Shown: one piece after another, positions 22,773-35,348 of the stretch
Layout: every line of letters starts with the position of its first letter
How positions within the stretch are numbered: the first letter of the stretch is position 1
Assembly: GCA_021613535.1 (NCBI GenBank)
Contig: CP075493.1
Coordinates: forward strand, 15,686,001 to 15,750,000
Source of the DNA: Adineta vaga
Lineage: Eukaryota > Rotifera
Length of the DNA: 64,000 nucleotides
Reading direction: 5' to 3'
Made by a program: the position numbers and the translations under genes
The notes under the pieces: generated by a model
Seen by the model: only the letters and a program-made list of their open reading frames with translations
Told to the model about the DNA's origin: nothing
Databases searched by the model: none

Positions 22773-24144
22773 TTAAAATGTTTTTTCGACGATCCACGTC
22801 ACTATAGACAAGATTGTGATGATCATTATCCAATTCATATATCGATTACAATATAAGCTACTTCCTGTTATTGAATAAAAGAAAAGGGTTTTTGTTAATT
22901 CTAATAAAATCAATGATGATTACCTATTGAACTTGGATGACATGGTTTATTCTCAATGATTGAAAACATTTGTATTTGATGGTTCCAATTATCACATACA
23001 TAAAGATTTCCTTCTCGATCGAATGTCAAATCTGTTGGTGTATTGAATTGATTTGATGCATTACCTTCACCTATTTTATTACAAAAAGAAATCATCATAT
23101 AAAGTAGAAATTCAAATTATTTTCTATTTAACTAAAGATGATTAATATTTTGCACATCAAAGAATAGTATCTTGCTCAAAACTTGATTCTAAAGGCATAA
23201 TCTATGTTTGCTATCAATTTAGATTCATACCGTTTCCACCAGCAATGATAACACCCACGAGTGCACCTGGCATCCAACGCATTATTCGATGATGAATTGT
23301 ATCAGATATATACACAATTTTTGTTTGTTCATCAACCCATACACCATTGGGAGAAGCTAAAATTTCAGTATCGTGAGCCCAATCAGTCCAGTTCGATCCA
23401 GCAACTTCAATGCCTGTTAAAGCATTCTTTCCCCATTTTTGAATTCGAGCATTTCCTGAATCGGCCACATATAAATCGTCAGTAGTTCGATCAAAATAAA
23501 GTCCATCAGGTGTACTAAGATATTCATTTCCACTTCCTCTCTCATCCGTTCGACCAGCAACAACTACTGTCAAATTTGTTTTTGGTGACCATTTGATTAC
23601 ACGCTGTCGATCCGATTCTGACATATAGACGTTCTTTTCTTCATCAACTGCTATGCCAAAACATGATCGACATTCATCGCCTAGTTGAATACCTTTTAAT
23701 GCTCCTTTCGTCCATTTTTCTACTCGATTTCCAATAAAAACCGAAATGTATATTGATGGTCCATCATCATCTTCATCAACATAAATCTTTGAAGGAGAAT
23801 CAATACCAAATGCCACAGTTGTACCTGACTCGTGAGATGTATTTAATGAAAACATTTGAACTCGTTGATTACCAAAATCAGCTACATATAATGTATTAGT
23901 TCTTTTCAACATGAAAATTCCTTTCGGCATAGACAATTCAGTTGCTCCAGCACCACTGATACCTGTACCCGCTACTGTTTTACCATTTGGATCCCACTTA
24001 GCACAAGGACTAATATCAATCGATTCTATAGACGCATGAAAATAGAATACGAGAGTAACTTAATAAAGAAAGAAAAATTCTTGAAAAAATATTTATATTA
24101 ATTTGACTTATATACTTACAAGTGTAAATAATACTATTCAGCAT
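22773..24144 (-). CDS. NHL-repeat secreted or membrane-anchored protein
   Basis: Four minus-strand exons: 24144-24120, 24058-23231, 23070-22924 and 22864-22773. All introns are GT-AG with consistent phase, giving 363 aa. The start encodes a signal peptide split by intron 1 (MLNSIIYTFTLVFYFHASIES). The body has about six NHL repeats with the pattern GI-D-NVY-SD---RI--W--GA--G--VAG (for example GIAVDEEKNVYMSESDRQRV and GLYFDRTTDDLYVADSGNAR), forming a beta-propeller. The last exon ends in a hydrophobic helix (MIITILSIVTWIV) with a short tail, either a transmembrane or a GPI-type anchor. NHL propellers bind proteins or RNA; outside the cell, protein or glycan binding is likely. The ligand is unknown. 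Confidence 0.85.
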
Positions 24145-25370
24145 ATTTCGTAACAACTGACAAGAATAAAGAACAACAGAAGATAATATACATCGATATC
24201 AACGACATGTGCATCAATGACTAGGTTTTTTTCTCTCTTTTTACTTTTAAAGGACACGTATCAATAAGACCATTTTCTGGCCTAAAATATTTTTCAAAAT
24301 TGAATTCTGAGTAAAGTAGTGTCGTTTTTTTGTGTAGAAACGACTTTCATTTTTCGAGGTTCATATGGTACCACCTGTGGGGGATCCCGCAGGGTCATCG
24401 AAAAGTTTGTTTTCGCCAATTCTGATAAATCTTACACTATTCGACGCGGAACTTGGTGCTGATTATGAATATCAAATTCAAATTTGAAAAAGACTGAATT
24501 TTTGTGGGGAGAAATCGATCTATCGTAGAAGCAGGTGACCTCTATTTTTCAAGAGAGAAAAAGCGATTCCTGCTTTCTCGAATTCTATGGTTCCAGAAAA
24601 ATCCTGCAGTTCCTGGTATTTCCTGTCAGATTCATATAAGGCGAATAGATAATGGTCGTTATATTTATAAACTAACAGGATCATACTATTGTCTAATATA
24701 TCTCGTTTATGACATATGGAGGGAAGAAGATTATTTTTAATGAGTTTTACTCTCATTCTTATCTTCTACAAAGATGTTAGGTATTGAACCCTAAATAGTA
24801 GAAAATTCTAATACATATTAGGTTTGACACACCGTGAGTAGTATTGAAATGTTCAGATTTTACTTTATTACAATAAATTTAAAAAAACTACCGTAGTTTC
24901 TGGACACAATCTACGTTATTTTGTTCAAGTTTGTACTAATAGAAATAAAAATAAAATGAGATTCTAGTTCTCATCTTGAGGGTGTGGGTGAATGTGGGTC
25001 TCGGTGAGGTAGAAAGCAATAAAGATACCCCACATCCGCACCCACACCCACCCTTTACTCGAATAAAAATATTCATACTCACACATCCTGCTATGCGGAC
25101 GTGAATGACTTTCGTTGTATCAATGTCGATTAAGAATGGAATAGCTGCGTATTTCCTTTTTTGGTATATCAAGCAAAAAAGCGAAAGAAAAGAAAAAAAA
25201 ACATGTGCGAATACTATTTATCTATGTCTTTTCACAGTTGATTGACTCACGTGTTAAAACATAATTTGGAAAAAAACCAATTTATTGTCGTGAATATAAA
25301 TACGTAAGCCATATATTTGTTTATTTTCACAGTGTATTTTTGTTCGTATTAAAATTTCAAATCATTGAGC
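24145..25370. other. Intergenic spacer with one hairpin repeat
   Basis: About 1.2 kb. Apart from the hairpin repeat at 24971-25053 nothing is recognised. Opposite-strand open frames around 24504-24756 overlap almost completely and look like chance. Confidence 0.5.
24971..25053. repeat. TGTGGG-type hairpin repeat, long copy
   Basis: It begins TCATCTTGAGGGTGTGGGTG and ends CCGCACCCACACCCACCC, around an AT-rich core. This is the reverse orientation of most copies and shows the CCTCAAGAT end exactly. It lies about 320 bp upstream of the ART pseudogene. Confidence 0.85.
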
Positions 25371-26140
25371 ATGACTGTAAATCAAGAAGGAGACATTACC
25401 CATCGGAATATTCGTATTATGGATGTTGAAAGTGAATTGTCATCAATGAAAACACCTATCATTGATTATCAAAACATACCACATGTTAGGTACAAAGATA
25501 CACCAGTGCTATCGCTTGAAGAAGCTGTTGAACCACTTTTTTCTCTCTTGCCGAATGTTCAAAACTATGCAAATGATGCAAAACGAAATTGTCAAAATCC
25601 ACCAGCCGACGGATTAAACTTGGACGAATCTGCTTCAATCAAACTCTATTCTATGAATTGGATACCGTGTAATAAAAGGTACAACCTTGGTTTCGATATT
25701 TGAAACTTTTTCTTTCAGCGTTAGAACGATTACCTTCAATAGCTCGTGTAGTTTATCGTGGAATCAAATTAGACTTGCACGAGGATTATGTCAAAGGAAG
25801 TCATATTGAATGGTAGGCATTTTATTCATGTACGAAAGAACTCGATGTTTTGCAACATGAACATTTCATAGGTAAAACAGGTAAAAGAACAATGTTTGAG
25901 ATAGAATGTGAATCAGGCAAAGATATTGGGAATCATTGTGCTTGCGAGAATACAAGTGAAATACTAATATGTGCAGGCACTCAGTTTAAAGTTATTGACA
26001 ATATTGACCAAGGCAATGGTCTTTACATGATTCAATTACGTGAAATAAAGCCTAGTCAGTCTCTTCTACAATCGCTCCTTGTGATCAACTCAACCAACAC
26101 AGCGAAAGCTAAACTTAAATGTTTTCTTTTCGCAAGATGA
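25371..26140 (+). pseudogene. Mono-ADP-ribosyltransferase (ART) pseudogene
   Basis: The conserved N-terminal part begins at ATG 25371 and includes a SLEEAVEPL segment and a DESASIKLYSMNW segment. Just after it (about 25670) a block that should carry the next helix is missing. Homology resumes in another frame at about 25690 and includes the NAD-binding arginine motif VYRGIK. An in-frame TAG at 25816-25818 stands where a tryptophan is expected, in the WW-AF-SCT region. The rest (GKTGKRTMFEIECESGKDI, then a degenerate glutamate motif) is open to 26140. Intact relatives use an R-S-E triad to transfer ADP-ribose from NAD to arginine. The internal deletion, frame change and stop show this copy is dead. 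It is a different ART subfamily from the three ART-TPR genes nearby. Confidence 0.82.
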
Positions 26141-26204
26141 AACTCAATTTCCTAATCAGTGTAAAACAATGCATTACCAGTATTTTTGCGTAGGTCATTA
26201 GAAA

Positions 26205-27812
26205 AATCATGATACTAAAGACATCTCGCTGATATGGCTAGACGATAAAAGTGATTCATTGAACGATGAGTGTCATAAATCAATCACCAGACTATAAGCA
26301 GTCATGGTCAAGATTAATATCTTTAATAATTTAGAAAAGTGCAAACAATTCCTTGCTATCAACGATACAACGTAGGTACTGATAACCATATCCGGTACAA
26401 TTGACATACAAACGGTATCATCTCTGTATGATATGTATACTATCAATGCAATGTTTATTTTTTGTGACAACAAAGAATGTAAACAACCTATTGTGTCTAT
26501 GAGCTTCGTAGAACCTGGCAAGAAAAAGTTGGATCAATTAGATCCATCATTCATGTATTCACAAATTATTAAAGAAATCTTATTCACTATCGATTTTGAT
26601 GATACACACGTTCAAGATTACGTGAATTATTTTCGCGAAGTTTTTGCTGGTAGTCCAACAGAGTTAAAAATTATCGATGAATTCGAACGTCAATATCACG
26701 AAAAAACACCAATATGGTGGTATACTTCTAACTCTTGCGTGTATTCGATGCTCAACCGTGCTCTACGAATAATGGATGTTGACATAATCATACGAATGAG
26801 TTTCTTCATTAAAGATCTTCATCGACAAATTGAAATATTACATAGAGAACAATCGATTCGTGAATTCTTCACAGTTTACCGTGGGCAAAGTTTATTAAAA
26901 GCGGATTTTGAACAAATGAAGCAAATGAAATACGGGCTCCTTTCCTTCAACAATTTTTTATCAACTCATAAAGATCGACAAATATCATTAATGTATGCGG
27001 AGAGTTCAACATGTAATCCAGACTTCGTAGGAATTCTGTTCACTATAACGATCGATCCTACTCAATCAACGGTACCATTTGCTTTCATTCGTGAGATCAG
27101 TAGCTTTCCAGAGGAAGATGAAATACTTTTTTCAATGCACACCGTATTTCGCATTTGTGATATTAAATCAATAGATAAAAACGAGCAACTCTATGAAGTG
27201 ACCTTGGCACTTACGAGTGACAATGACAAAGAGTTGAATGTAGTTGCTGATCGAATTCGAGAAAAGACTTTTCAAAATGAAAATAGATGCTACAAATTGG
27301 CTTCTGTACTAAAACATATGGGTTCAAATGAGATGGCTGAAGAGATATATAAAAAGGAAGTTGATAAACAAATGGAAGAAAGTGATAAGGCACTTATTTA
27401 TAGTCAACTTAGTCTCATCAAATATAATCAAGGAGAATATAAAGATGCAATAGATTATTATGAAAAATCATTGATTATCAAGGAAAGAACTCTTCCTCTA
27501 AACCATCATAACTTAGCCTTATCCTATAACGACATCGGTCAGGTGTATCAGAGTATAGGTGATTATTCAAAAGCACTTTCATTTTACGAAAAAGCTCTTA
27601 CCATTCAACGACATTCACTTCCTTCGAATCATCCTGATTTAGCCTCATCCTACAGTAAAATCGGTTTGTTGTATGAAAATCTGAAGGACTACTCAAAATC
27701 ATATTCAAATCTGGAACGCACTGTAAAAATCACTCAACAATCATTACCTCCTAATCATCCCAATCTACAAAAGTGGGAACATGACCTAGAACGTATGAAA
27801 AAAGAACTGTAA
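26205..27812 (+). CDS. ART-TPR protein (ADP-ribosyltransferase with tetratricopeptide repeats), N-terminal stops
   Basis: The intact frame runs from ATG 26433 (459 aa). The ART domain has the arginine motif VYRGQ (R150), the STS-type motif FLSTH (S177) and the E-x-E motif EDEIL (E228, E230). C-terminal TPR or kinesin-light-chain repeats follow (IYSQLSLIKYNQGEYKDAIDYYEKSL and two more, with SLP-NHP-LA spacers). Upstream, 26205-26432 encodes in the same frame the N-terminal sensor-like domain found in the paralogue at 37340, but with two nonsense codons, TAA at 26295-26297 and TAG at 26373-26375. Either translation starts at 26433 and gives a short protein without the N-terminal domain, or the gene is decaying. 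The catalytic triad is complete, so ADP-ribosylation activity is plausible. It converges on a kelch gene only 74 bp away. Confidence 0.8.
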
Positions 27813-27832
27813 TTTTTATTTTTTGTTCTACT

Positions 27833-27886
27833 CAGAAGGGTGTGGGTGTAGATGAGAATATAGAATCCGTACCCACATCCACATCC
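27833..27886. repeat. TGTGGG-type hairpin repeat filling a convergent intergenic gap
   Basis: AGAAGGGTGTGGGTGTAGAT, core GAGAATATAGAATCC, then GTACCCACATCCACATCC. It occupies most of the 74 bp between the stop codons of the ART-TPR gene and the kelch gene. Arms are inverted copies of each other. Confidence 0.85.
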
Positions 27887-29130
27887 TTAATCGTTTTTTA
27901 ATTTGTTTAATGGAATATACACTTCAGCACTATTCATAGCAGTAAATCCTCCAGCAACTAAAACATTTCCATTTTGTAAAACAGTTGATGTGTGTAATTC
28001 TCTTTGATCATTCATATTATCATCGATTGTCCAAATGCCTGTTTGAGGATCATACAATTCGACAGAATTTAACGCACCTGAACAGGCATCTCCACCAGCG
28101 ACTAAAACTTTTCCATTTGATAACACAGATGCTGTATGATATTGTCTACCATCAGTGAGAGTTCCAGTAATTGTCCAAGTTTCTGTTAATGGATCATACA
28201 ATTCAGAACTTGTAGAACATCCTCCACTACTGACTAATACTTTTCCATCATGTAAAATAGATGCTGTATGTGACACTCGTGCAGTATTCATACTACCAGT
28301 CAATGTCCAAATTCCAGTTGATGAATCATACAATTCAGCAGTATTTAAAGTAGGTCCATTATATCCTCCAGCAACGAGAACTTTTCCATTTTTTAAAAGA
28401 GATATTGAATGCATTGATCGTGTATTATTCATATTACCAGTCGATATCCAAGTTTTTGTTGATGGATCATACAATTCAGCACTACTGAAAAAACCTTCTC
28501 CACCAGTAATTAAAACTTTTCCATTTGGTAATACAATTGCTGCAGCAAACATTCGTCCATCTTTCATATTATTAACACTTGTCCAAGTTTCATTTGATGG
28601 ATCATAAATCTCGGCAGTGTTATCCGTTCCACCCATCGCTAATACTTGTCCATTTTTTAGTACCACAGCTGTATGTCGATATCGTGCATTATTCATACTA
28701 CCAGTTACTGTCCAATTTCCTGATAATGGATCGTATAACTCACAATTTGTTATAGCCGTAGCTCGACCATTGTCACCACCAGTCACTAATACTTTTCCAT
28801 TAGTTAACAAATGTGCTGTGTGTTCATATCGCCAATTATTCATACTACCAGTATAGGTCCATCCTAGATAGACAAATCTTTTCATTGGATAATAGTAGTT
28901 TAAATCTTACCTGGTCCTCGATTGGGAATGACTTCTTCTACAGATCGTTTGACTCGGGGCAATGTTGCACTGAATGCAACGTTACTGTCACGTTGTTTCG
29001 AAGGAAAAATGACAGAATTCATCAATGTAAAACAAATGGATGCCATAATTGTTAGAGCGATAAGAGAAATGCTGACAATCAAAGTACAAAGATAGTGCCA
29101 TCGTTTTGTATATATTGTATTTGTATTCAT
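27887..29130 (-). CDS. Type II membrane kelch-repeat protein
   Basis: Two minus-strand exons, 29130-28911 and 28863-27887, with a 47-nt intron that joins GPG to WTYTGSM; 398 aa. The N-terminus is cytosolic (MNTNTIYTKRWHY), then a transmembrane anchor (LCTLIVSISLIALTIMASICFTLM), a stalk with a basic KRSVEEV segment, and about seven kelch repeats (AELYDPSTG-WT-TGSMN-AR-HTA-LL-NGKVLVAGG). It has the same architecture and repeat consensus as the gene at 17195-18536, so the two are paralogues. The propeller would be extracellular. Repeats are very uniform, suggesting recent internal duplication or homogenisation. No enzyme motif is visible. Confidence 0.87.
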
Positions 29131-29566
29131 ATTGAGAAATGAATAAATTCTCTTTTAAATCTAGTTATATTTGTATATTATTCACATATCAGTTAACAAA
29201 AGAAAAATTCTATTATCTTCAACATACAAAAATGTTGTTTCACCTTTATTCACATACAGTCTATTATTTTGACGTACTTTTTCAAACCAGACTTTGCATG
29301 AAACAGTACTTTTCTTCGTTTTTATATTTCATTAAAAAACCTACAGCGTTAAGAAAACTGTCAATGGAAAGAATACTTTTATCTTATCTTTCAACATTAT
29401 TCAAATAAAAATCTATTTACATCTTTTAAATATTCTTTGCATTTTTTGTTAGAAAAAAGTGTTTTTTTTTCTGCTTATTTAAAGTCGATCAATTTGACAA
29501 TATAACCTAGTTCTTTTTTTTATAGCGAATTTACAGATACATATACATATATTTCATTTATTTATC
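29131..29566. other. Divergent promoter region between two kelch genes
   Basis: About 435 bp between the 5' ends of the minus-strand kelch gene and the plus-strand 20-repeat kelch gene, so both promoters lie here. No other feature is seen. Confidence 0.55.
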
Positions 29567-32500
29567 ATGTTATATAAAATACTTTGCTTATTATTTATAC
29601 TCTGTTTGGTAAAAAGTTCAATTGTTCCATTCTATGTGATGCGACAAGATGCTACTCAATTCCAAAATGGAGATGTTTTAATAACAGGAGGTGCAAGTTA
29701 CGAAGAATCAGATTACGACGTATGTAAGTGATGATAAATCACGCTTTTTCCTATGACTTGTATGAAATATCTCTTAGATCCTTATTTTTTTGCTGCAATT
29801 TATTTGTCTTCTTCTGACACTTGGAAAGTGGTACCATCTTTGGATCCACCTCGTTCTGAACATCGAGGTGTTTTATTACCATCAGGTATGATATTATTGA
29901 CTGGAGGTATTCGAAATAATCTTCGAGGTATGAATAAAAGTGATTTGTATGATTCATCATCAAATACATGGATTTCTACTCCTGATATGCCACATCCCCA
30001 TTGTTGGCATACAGCCACTGTTCTCAAATCTGGAAAAGTTCTAGTTGTTGGAGGTGGTCAACCCGAATTATCTTCATGCTATTGCGATATCTATGATCCT
30101 TTTCTTAATACATGGACTAGCGGTGCCATAATGAATTTTAATCGTGGTCAACATACAGCAACTTTATTACCATCTGGTCATGTTCTTGTTATAGGTGGTG
30201 CTTTTGATAACTTGGTTACCAGTGAAATGTACAATCCTATTAATAATACATGGACTCAGATTGCTGATATGCATACTCCACGTGCTTGTCATACAGCTAC
30301 TATGTTACCTTCTGGTAAAATTTTAGTCGTCGGTGGTTATGATGGAGATCAACCTCAATCTAGCTGTGAAATCTATGATTCATCATCAAATAGTTGGACG
30401 TTAGTTGCCCCGATGTGGACTCCACGTACTGAACATACTGCTACTCTCTTACCATCTGGTTATGTTTTAGTTACAGGTGGCCTTGATTCACTTGATTCTA
30501 GTGCTATGTTAAGTTGTGAAATCTATGATCCTATATCTAATAAATGGTCTAATTGCACTGATATATCAGTTGCACGTACAAGTCATACAGCTACTTTATT
30601 ACCATCTCAAAAAGTATTGATTACAGGTGGAGAAAATAATCCATTTGCTGTCTTATATAATTCATCATCAAACGAATGGAATTCAGCTAGTGAATATCCT
30701 GATGTATACTTTCAACATTCAGCAACTCTATTACCATCAGGATCAGTATTATTATTAGGTGGTTCGAATTCTTGGGATGTAACATCCACTTCTATGTTAT
30801 ACGATACTCATTCCGATACATGGAATATTAATCTAACTACTATACCACCACTTACTTTACATACAGCTACTTTATTATTCAATGAACAAATCTTAATTAC
30901 AGGTGGTCAAGAAAATGGTCGAATTGTCGCTCTTTGCCGTATATATGATCTTATTTCTAATAATATTACGAATGTTACAAAAATGGCATCAGCTCGTTAT
31001 CAACATTCGGCTGTTTTATTACTATCAAAAAATATTCTAGTTATTGGAGGTTCGAATGGTAAAAAAGTTTTATCAACTTGCGAAATGTACAATTCAACAT
31101 CTAATAAATGGACTCACGTTGCTCAAATGTCCATTGAACGTCGTTTACATACAACTACTCTTCTAGCATCTGGAAAAGTTTTGGTTATTGGTGGTTTTGA
31201 TGGTAAGAATTCTTTATCCAGTTGTGAAATATATGATCTTACAACTAATCGATGGACTACACTTCGAAATATGTCTGAACCACGTTCACAACATACTGCT
31301 ACTTTATTATTATCAGGAGAAATATTAGTCACAGGTGGACTGAATAACAGATTTTCTATGGAAATTTGTGAAATATATAATTCTTCAAGTAATACATGGA
31401 AAACAGTGAATAGTATGTCATATGCACGTTTTTCTCATACTGCTACTTTACTACCATCTGGGAAAGTATTAGTCGCTGGTGGGAATGGTCCAGATGAACT
31501 TCTTGAAACTGAAACTTATGATCCTATATCGAATAAATGGTTATCAAGTGGAAATATATCATCGGTACGTTTTCAACATACAAGTACATTGTTACCATCT
31601 GGCAAAATTCTTCTAGTTGGTGGTGTGGGTGAATGGTTCGGTGATATTTTTGATTCTTCATCGAATATTTGGAATCCAGTCGATAAGTTCTATTCATATC
31701 GTACTCAGCATACAGCCACATCATTACCATCTGGTGATGTGTTGATTACAGGTGGATCAGGTGCATGGGATCAAATATCAGTTAGTGTAATATATATGTT
31801 TTCATCGAATCGATGGATTAAAACTAATAGTATGCGACATGCTCGTTCTCAACATTCTGCGACTTTATTATCATCGGGTGAAGTTTTAGTAGCAGGTGGT
31901 TATGACAATCCATGGAGTATAAATGATTGTGAAATTTATAATCCAAAAACTAGTCAATGGACTCAAATAAACAGTATGATCGATGAGCGTTCAGGACATG
32001 TAGCCACTTTACTACATTCTGGTTTAGTTTTGATCACAGGTGGTCATAATTATTTTGATGATTATATATTGTCATGTGAAATATATAATCATACAACAAG
32101 AGAATGGAAATCAATCGCTAGCATGTCACATAAACGTGCTCAACATATTGCAATTCTTTTCACTTCTGAGATTGTTCTCGTAGCTGGTGGTTATGATAAT
32201 GATGGTACATCTTGTCCAAATTCTGAAGTATACAATATCACTTCAAATATATGGACTAATATTGTTCATATGTTATCACCTCGTGCTGAACATACTGCAA
32301 CTCGATTACCGTCCGGACATATTCTAATTACTGGAGGTTTTAACAGATATAAAGCAATGTTTAGTTGCGAAATTTACAATACTTCTTCGAATTTATGGCA
32401 ACCAGTTGCGAATATGACATTTGCTCGATATGGTCATACTGCCACTTTATTGTTAACAGGAAAAATACTTATCACAGGAGGTCACAATATCGATCAGATC

Positions 32501-32698
32501 TTGACTGCTTGTGAAATCTATGATCCTACATCGAATAAATGGTCAACAGTCGCCAATATGTCCATACCACGTTATAAACATACTGCTACTTTATTAAGTT
32601 CTGGGAAAGTACTCGTTAGTGGAAGTGAAAGTACACCATTAGGTGAAATATATGATCCGGTATCGGATACATGGAAACCTGTTGATAATAACTTTTAA
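29567..32698 (+). CDS. Large secreted kelch-repeat protein with about 20 repeats
   Basis: Two exons, 29567-29723 and 29778-32698, with a 54-nt intron; 1025 aa. The signal peptide is MLYKILCLLFILCLVKSS. The rest is a chain of about 20 kelch units of roughly 49 residues with the core R--HTATLLPSGKVLV-GG and the second half SSCEIYDP-SN-WT-VA-M. A propeller usually has five to seven blades, so this would fold as about three propellers in a row. No transmembrane helix follows, and the protein ends shortly after the last repeat, so it is probably secreted. The repeats use LPSGK rather than the LKNGK of the two minus-strand kelch genes, so it belongs to a separate subfamily. It lies between two ART-TPR loci. 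The function is unknown. Confidence 0.9.
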
Positions 32699-33072
32699 TT
32701 ATTAACGAATAAAAGTTTTTCAATTTCATTTGCCCTCAAACCGTGTTATTAACTCTAATAGGAAAACGATCTAATTATTGAGTAAAAAGAACTATGATAC
32801 ATTAATATTCGATCAAACGTGCTGCTTTATCATGAACATTGTATTGATTGTAGATAATGGTTTAACATTAGAAAAAGGTTTTTTATATTTCCAGAAGTTC
32901 AAAATCAGTTAAAGTTTTTCTTCTTTTTAAACAATAAATAATCGTTTGAAATGAACGAGTTTAGTTCAAAAAATTTGAACCTCCTATCAAATCGGTCCGA
33001 TATGCGATTTACGTTATATCTTGTTGGTGTTATTCTTCTACTCTTGCAAGAAATTTATTTTTCCGCATAGTT
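32699..33072. other. Convergent intergenic spacer, no gene seen
   Basis: About 370 bp between the stop codons of the long kelch gene and the minus-strand ART-TPR gene. No hairpin repeat and no other feature was found. Confidence 0.5.
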
Positions 33073-35348
33073 TCATATATCTATAAGGCTGGGATTTGAG
33101 TCCGTCTCGTCTGATGTTTCATCTTCATCTGAACCATTTGCTAATAGTTTATGTTCGGATGCTAGAGTATATTGTTTGTTTTTCTTATATAGTTTGGCTA
33201 GCTCAAGATGACTATTTCGTATTCGTTGCTTCTTGTGACGTGATGTTGACTCACCGTCTTCTTCTTTTGGTTCATTATATTTTAATCGAATATCATGTTT
33301 TAACTTTTGATAAGTAATTGCTAAATTGAAGTCCTTTTTTTGTTCCTTATAAATTTTAACAATCTCGCTAAGACAAAGATTAATGGAAGTCTGATCACGT
33401 ACATCATGTTGTTGATAAATATCGAGTGCCATTTTATAACTATTTAACATTTCGTCATAATCTTTCATTTGTTTGCAGATCAATGCCAAAAGTAGAACAC
33501 TTTCAGCAACTTTCAATTTATCATATAATTCATTTTGCCTTATTTTTTTAATAAATTGTCGTCTATATTTATATGCCATTGAACCATATTCTTTCAACAT
33601 TTGACTATCTTGTGAATGTAATTCCATTTGACTAACATAAATATAAGCCAAATGATTTATAGTTTCAGTTTGTTCATGTTCTGATCGAGAATTATTATAC
33701 GCCGTCTGATAATACGTCTGCGCATGATCGAAATTTTCTTTAATAATGTTATATGCACTTCCTAAATATTCATGACAGATACCGATCTGGTAATAAACAT
33801 GGCCGATATCAATAGAACAATTTAAATCCCTATCGTCGATGAAACGTAGCCAAATTTCTAATGCATGATGATATTTCATCAACGCTGAGTGATACTCCTT
33901 TCCTTTGTACTGCAGATGTTGACCTAGACGAAAACTCTTTACTGCTTTGATCCATTTTTCCGACGGATACAAATTCATCAATTCATCATAAATCATACAC
34001 AAATCTGTCGGCGATATATAATACATTTGAAATGCCAACGTGCTGATACAATTTTTTAGATTTCTTCTGTCACAATAATCTGTCGATATTCGCAGGTCCA
34101 TTGGTTCTAAATCATTTAGTGAGACTAACTTAACTAAATGATAGTTTCCTTCTTCAGTAAACTTCACATCTTCTACTCTAAATCGATTTCCCACCATAAA
34201 CAAAACTTCACGTTCGGATTGAAACTGACTCAGGTTCTGAATGTCAGCATAAGGAGCAGTTCTTTTCCTTACATCTACTTCAATTTCAAATATCACGTTC
34301 TGTAGAAATGAATCTCGAGTTAATCCTGAATTTTGGAACATCAACGACACATTCTTGGCGGACGACGAAGAAAACATCTGCGTATTCTGAATATATAGAT
34401 CTCCAATTAATCCATCAATATCAGTTTTAGGCATCATTTGACCACGATACAATGGCCGCAAATGTGGTTGATTTGAAAAGTTCTTGATGAATTCCTTTTG
34501 TGCTTCTCTAAGTTCTTGATAAAGATCTTTAATAAAAAAGCCAAATTTAAATAGGAGATAAATATTACGTTGACGAAGTAGTTGATTTAGCAGTTCATAG
34601 ATAAAAGTTTCTTTTGTATAATAATATATAGCCCCTTTTATCTTATATTCACATTCAAATGTATCCACTTCTTTCGAAGTCGTATATTGTCTTAATAAAG
34701 GTATGAGCTTCTGAAGTTGATCTTCTGGATATGATATTTTGCATAGGATGTCAATGAATTCTTGAAACCATGGTTTGATCAAAGACTCAGTACTTTGACC
34801 GATTTTTTCCATATCAAAGTTATAGTGTTTGTCACTGAATAAATAGTAGATCACATCAATCTGGAGACTATTTAGTAAATCGTCAAAAGTTGTGTAAATA
34901 TCTTGTCTCACCTATACAACAGAAATACAATTCGTAACACTATTACAAACTAATAAAATCTCATTCGAATAATTAAAATACAACTTACTTTTCCATGTTC
35001 TCTGATCCGCTCCCGATATTGATCGCAAGAATCAGACTCGTAATTTTGATGCATAACATAAATTACTCGAATATTTTCTTGAATAGGAATTTTTGGAATG
35101 AAATCTTCGACTCGCTGCTCACAAACTATAATGAATGTATCCATAGATTTTGTTTGTTCAAGATGTTCTATACACTTGGTCGCAGTATTAAAGAATTCTA
35201 TTGAATCAGTTATTGTTCGTAAACGACCAGTATTAACTGTCATTTTTGCATCTTTTTCATTGACGTCGAAACAAACTATTTGAAACTTTACCACCGATGT
35301 TTTTGTAATCAATCGATTCAGAGATGCTCGAGCGTCTTTCTGAGTCAT
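33073..35348 (-). CDS. ART-TPR protein
   Basis: Two minus-strand exons, 35348-34989 and 34911-33073, with a 77-nt intron in phase 0; 732 aa. Exon 1 is a sensor-like N-terminal domain, alternating hydrophobic strands and helices (VVKFQIVCFDV, TFIIVCEQRV, IRVIYVMH). It corresponds to the N-terminal domain of the paralogue at 37340. The ART core has LYRGQ (about R276), a serine-rich MFSSSS motif and the glutamate motif SEREVLF, so the R-S-E triad is present. The C-terminal 330 residues hold divergent TPRs (for example ALMKYHHALEIWL and QIGICHEYLGSAYNI) and a charged tail. It is much more divergent than the other two ART-TPR genes here. It probably ADP-ribosylates arginine, but no target is known. 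Confidence 0.85.

Noticed and set aside
24504-24756. Overlapping open frames on both strands, 78 codons each
   Set aside because: They mirror each other in complementary frames, have no start context, signal peptide or family similarity.
24776-24800. tRNA B-box-like GGGTTCAATACC on the minus strand
   Set aside because: No A box or acceptor-stem pairing at a proper distance; no cloverleaf can be drawn.
27833-27886. CRISPR-like repeat arrays among the telomere-like tracts
   Set aside because: Copies are dispersed over 60 kb, not spaced regularly, and the host is eukaryotic.
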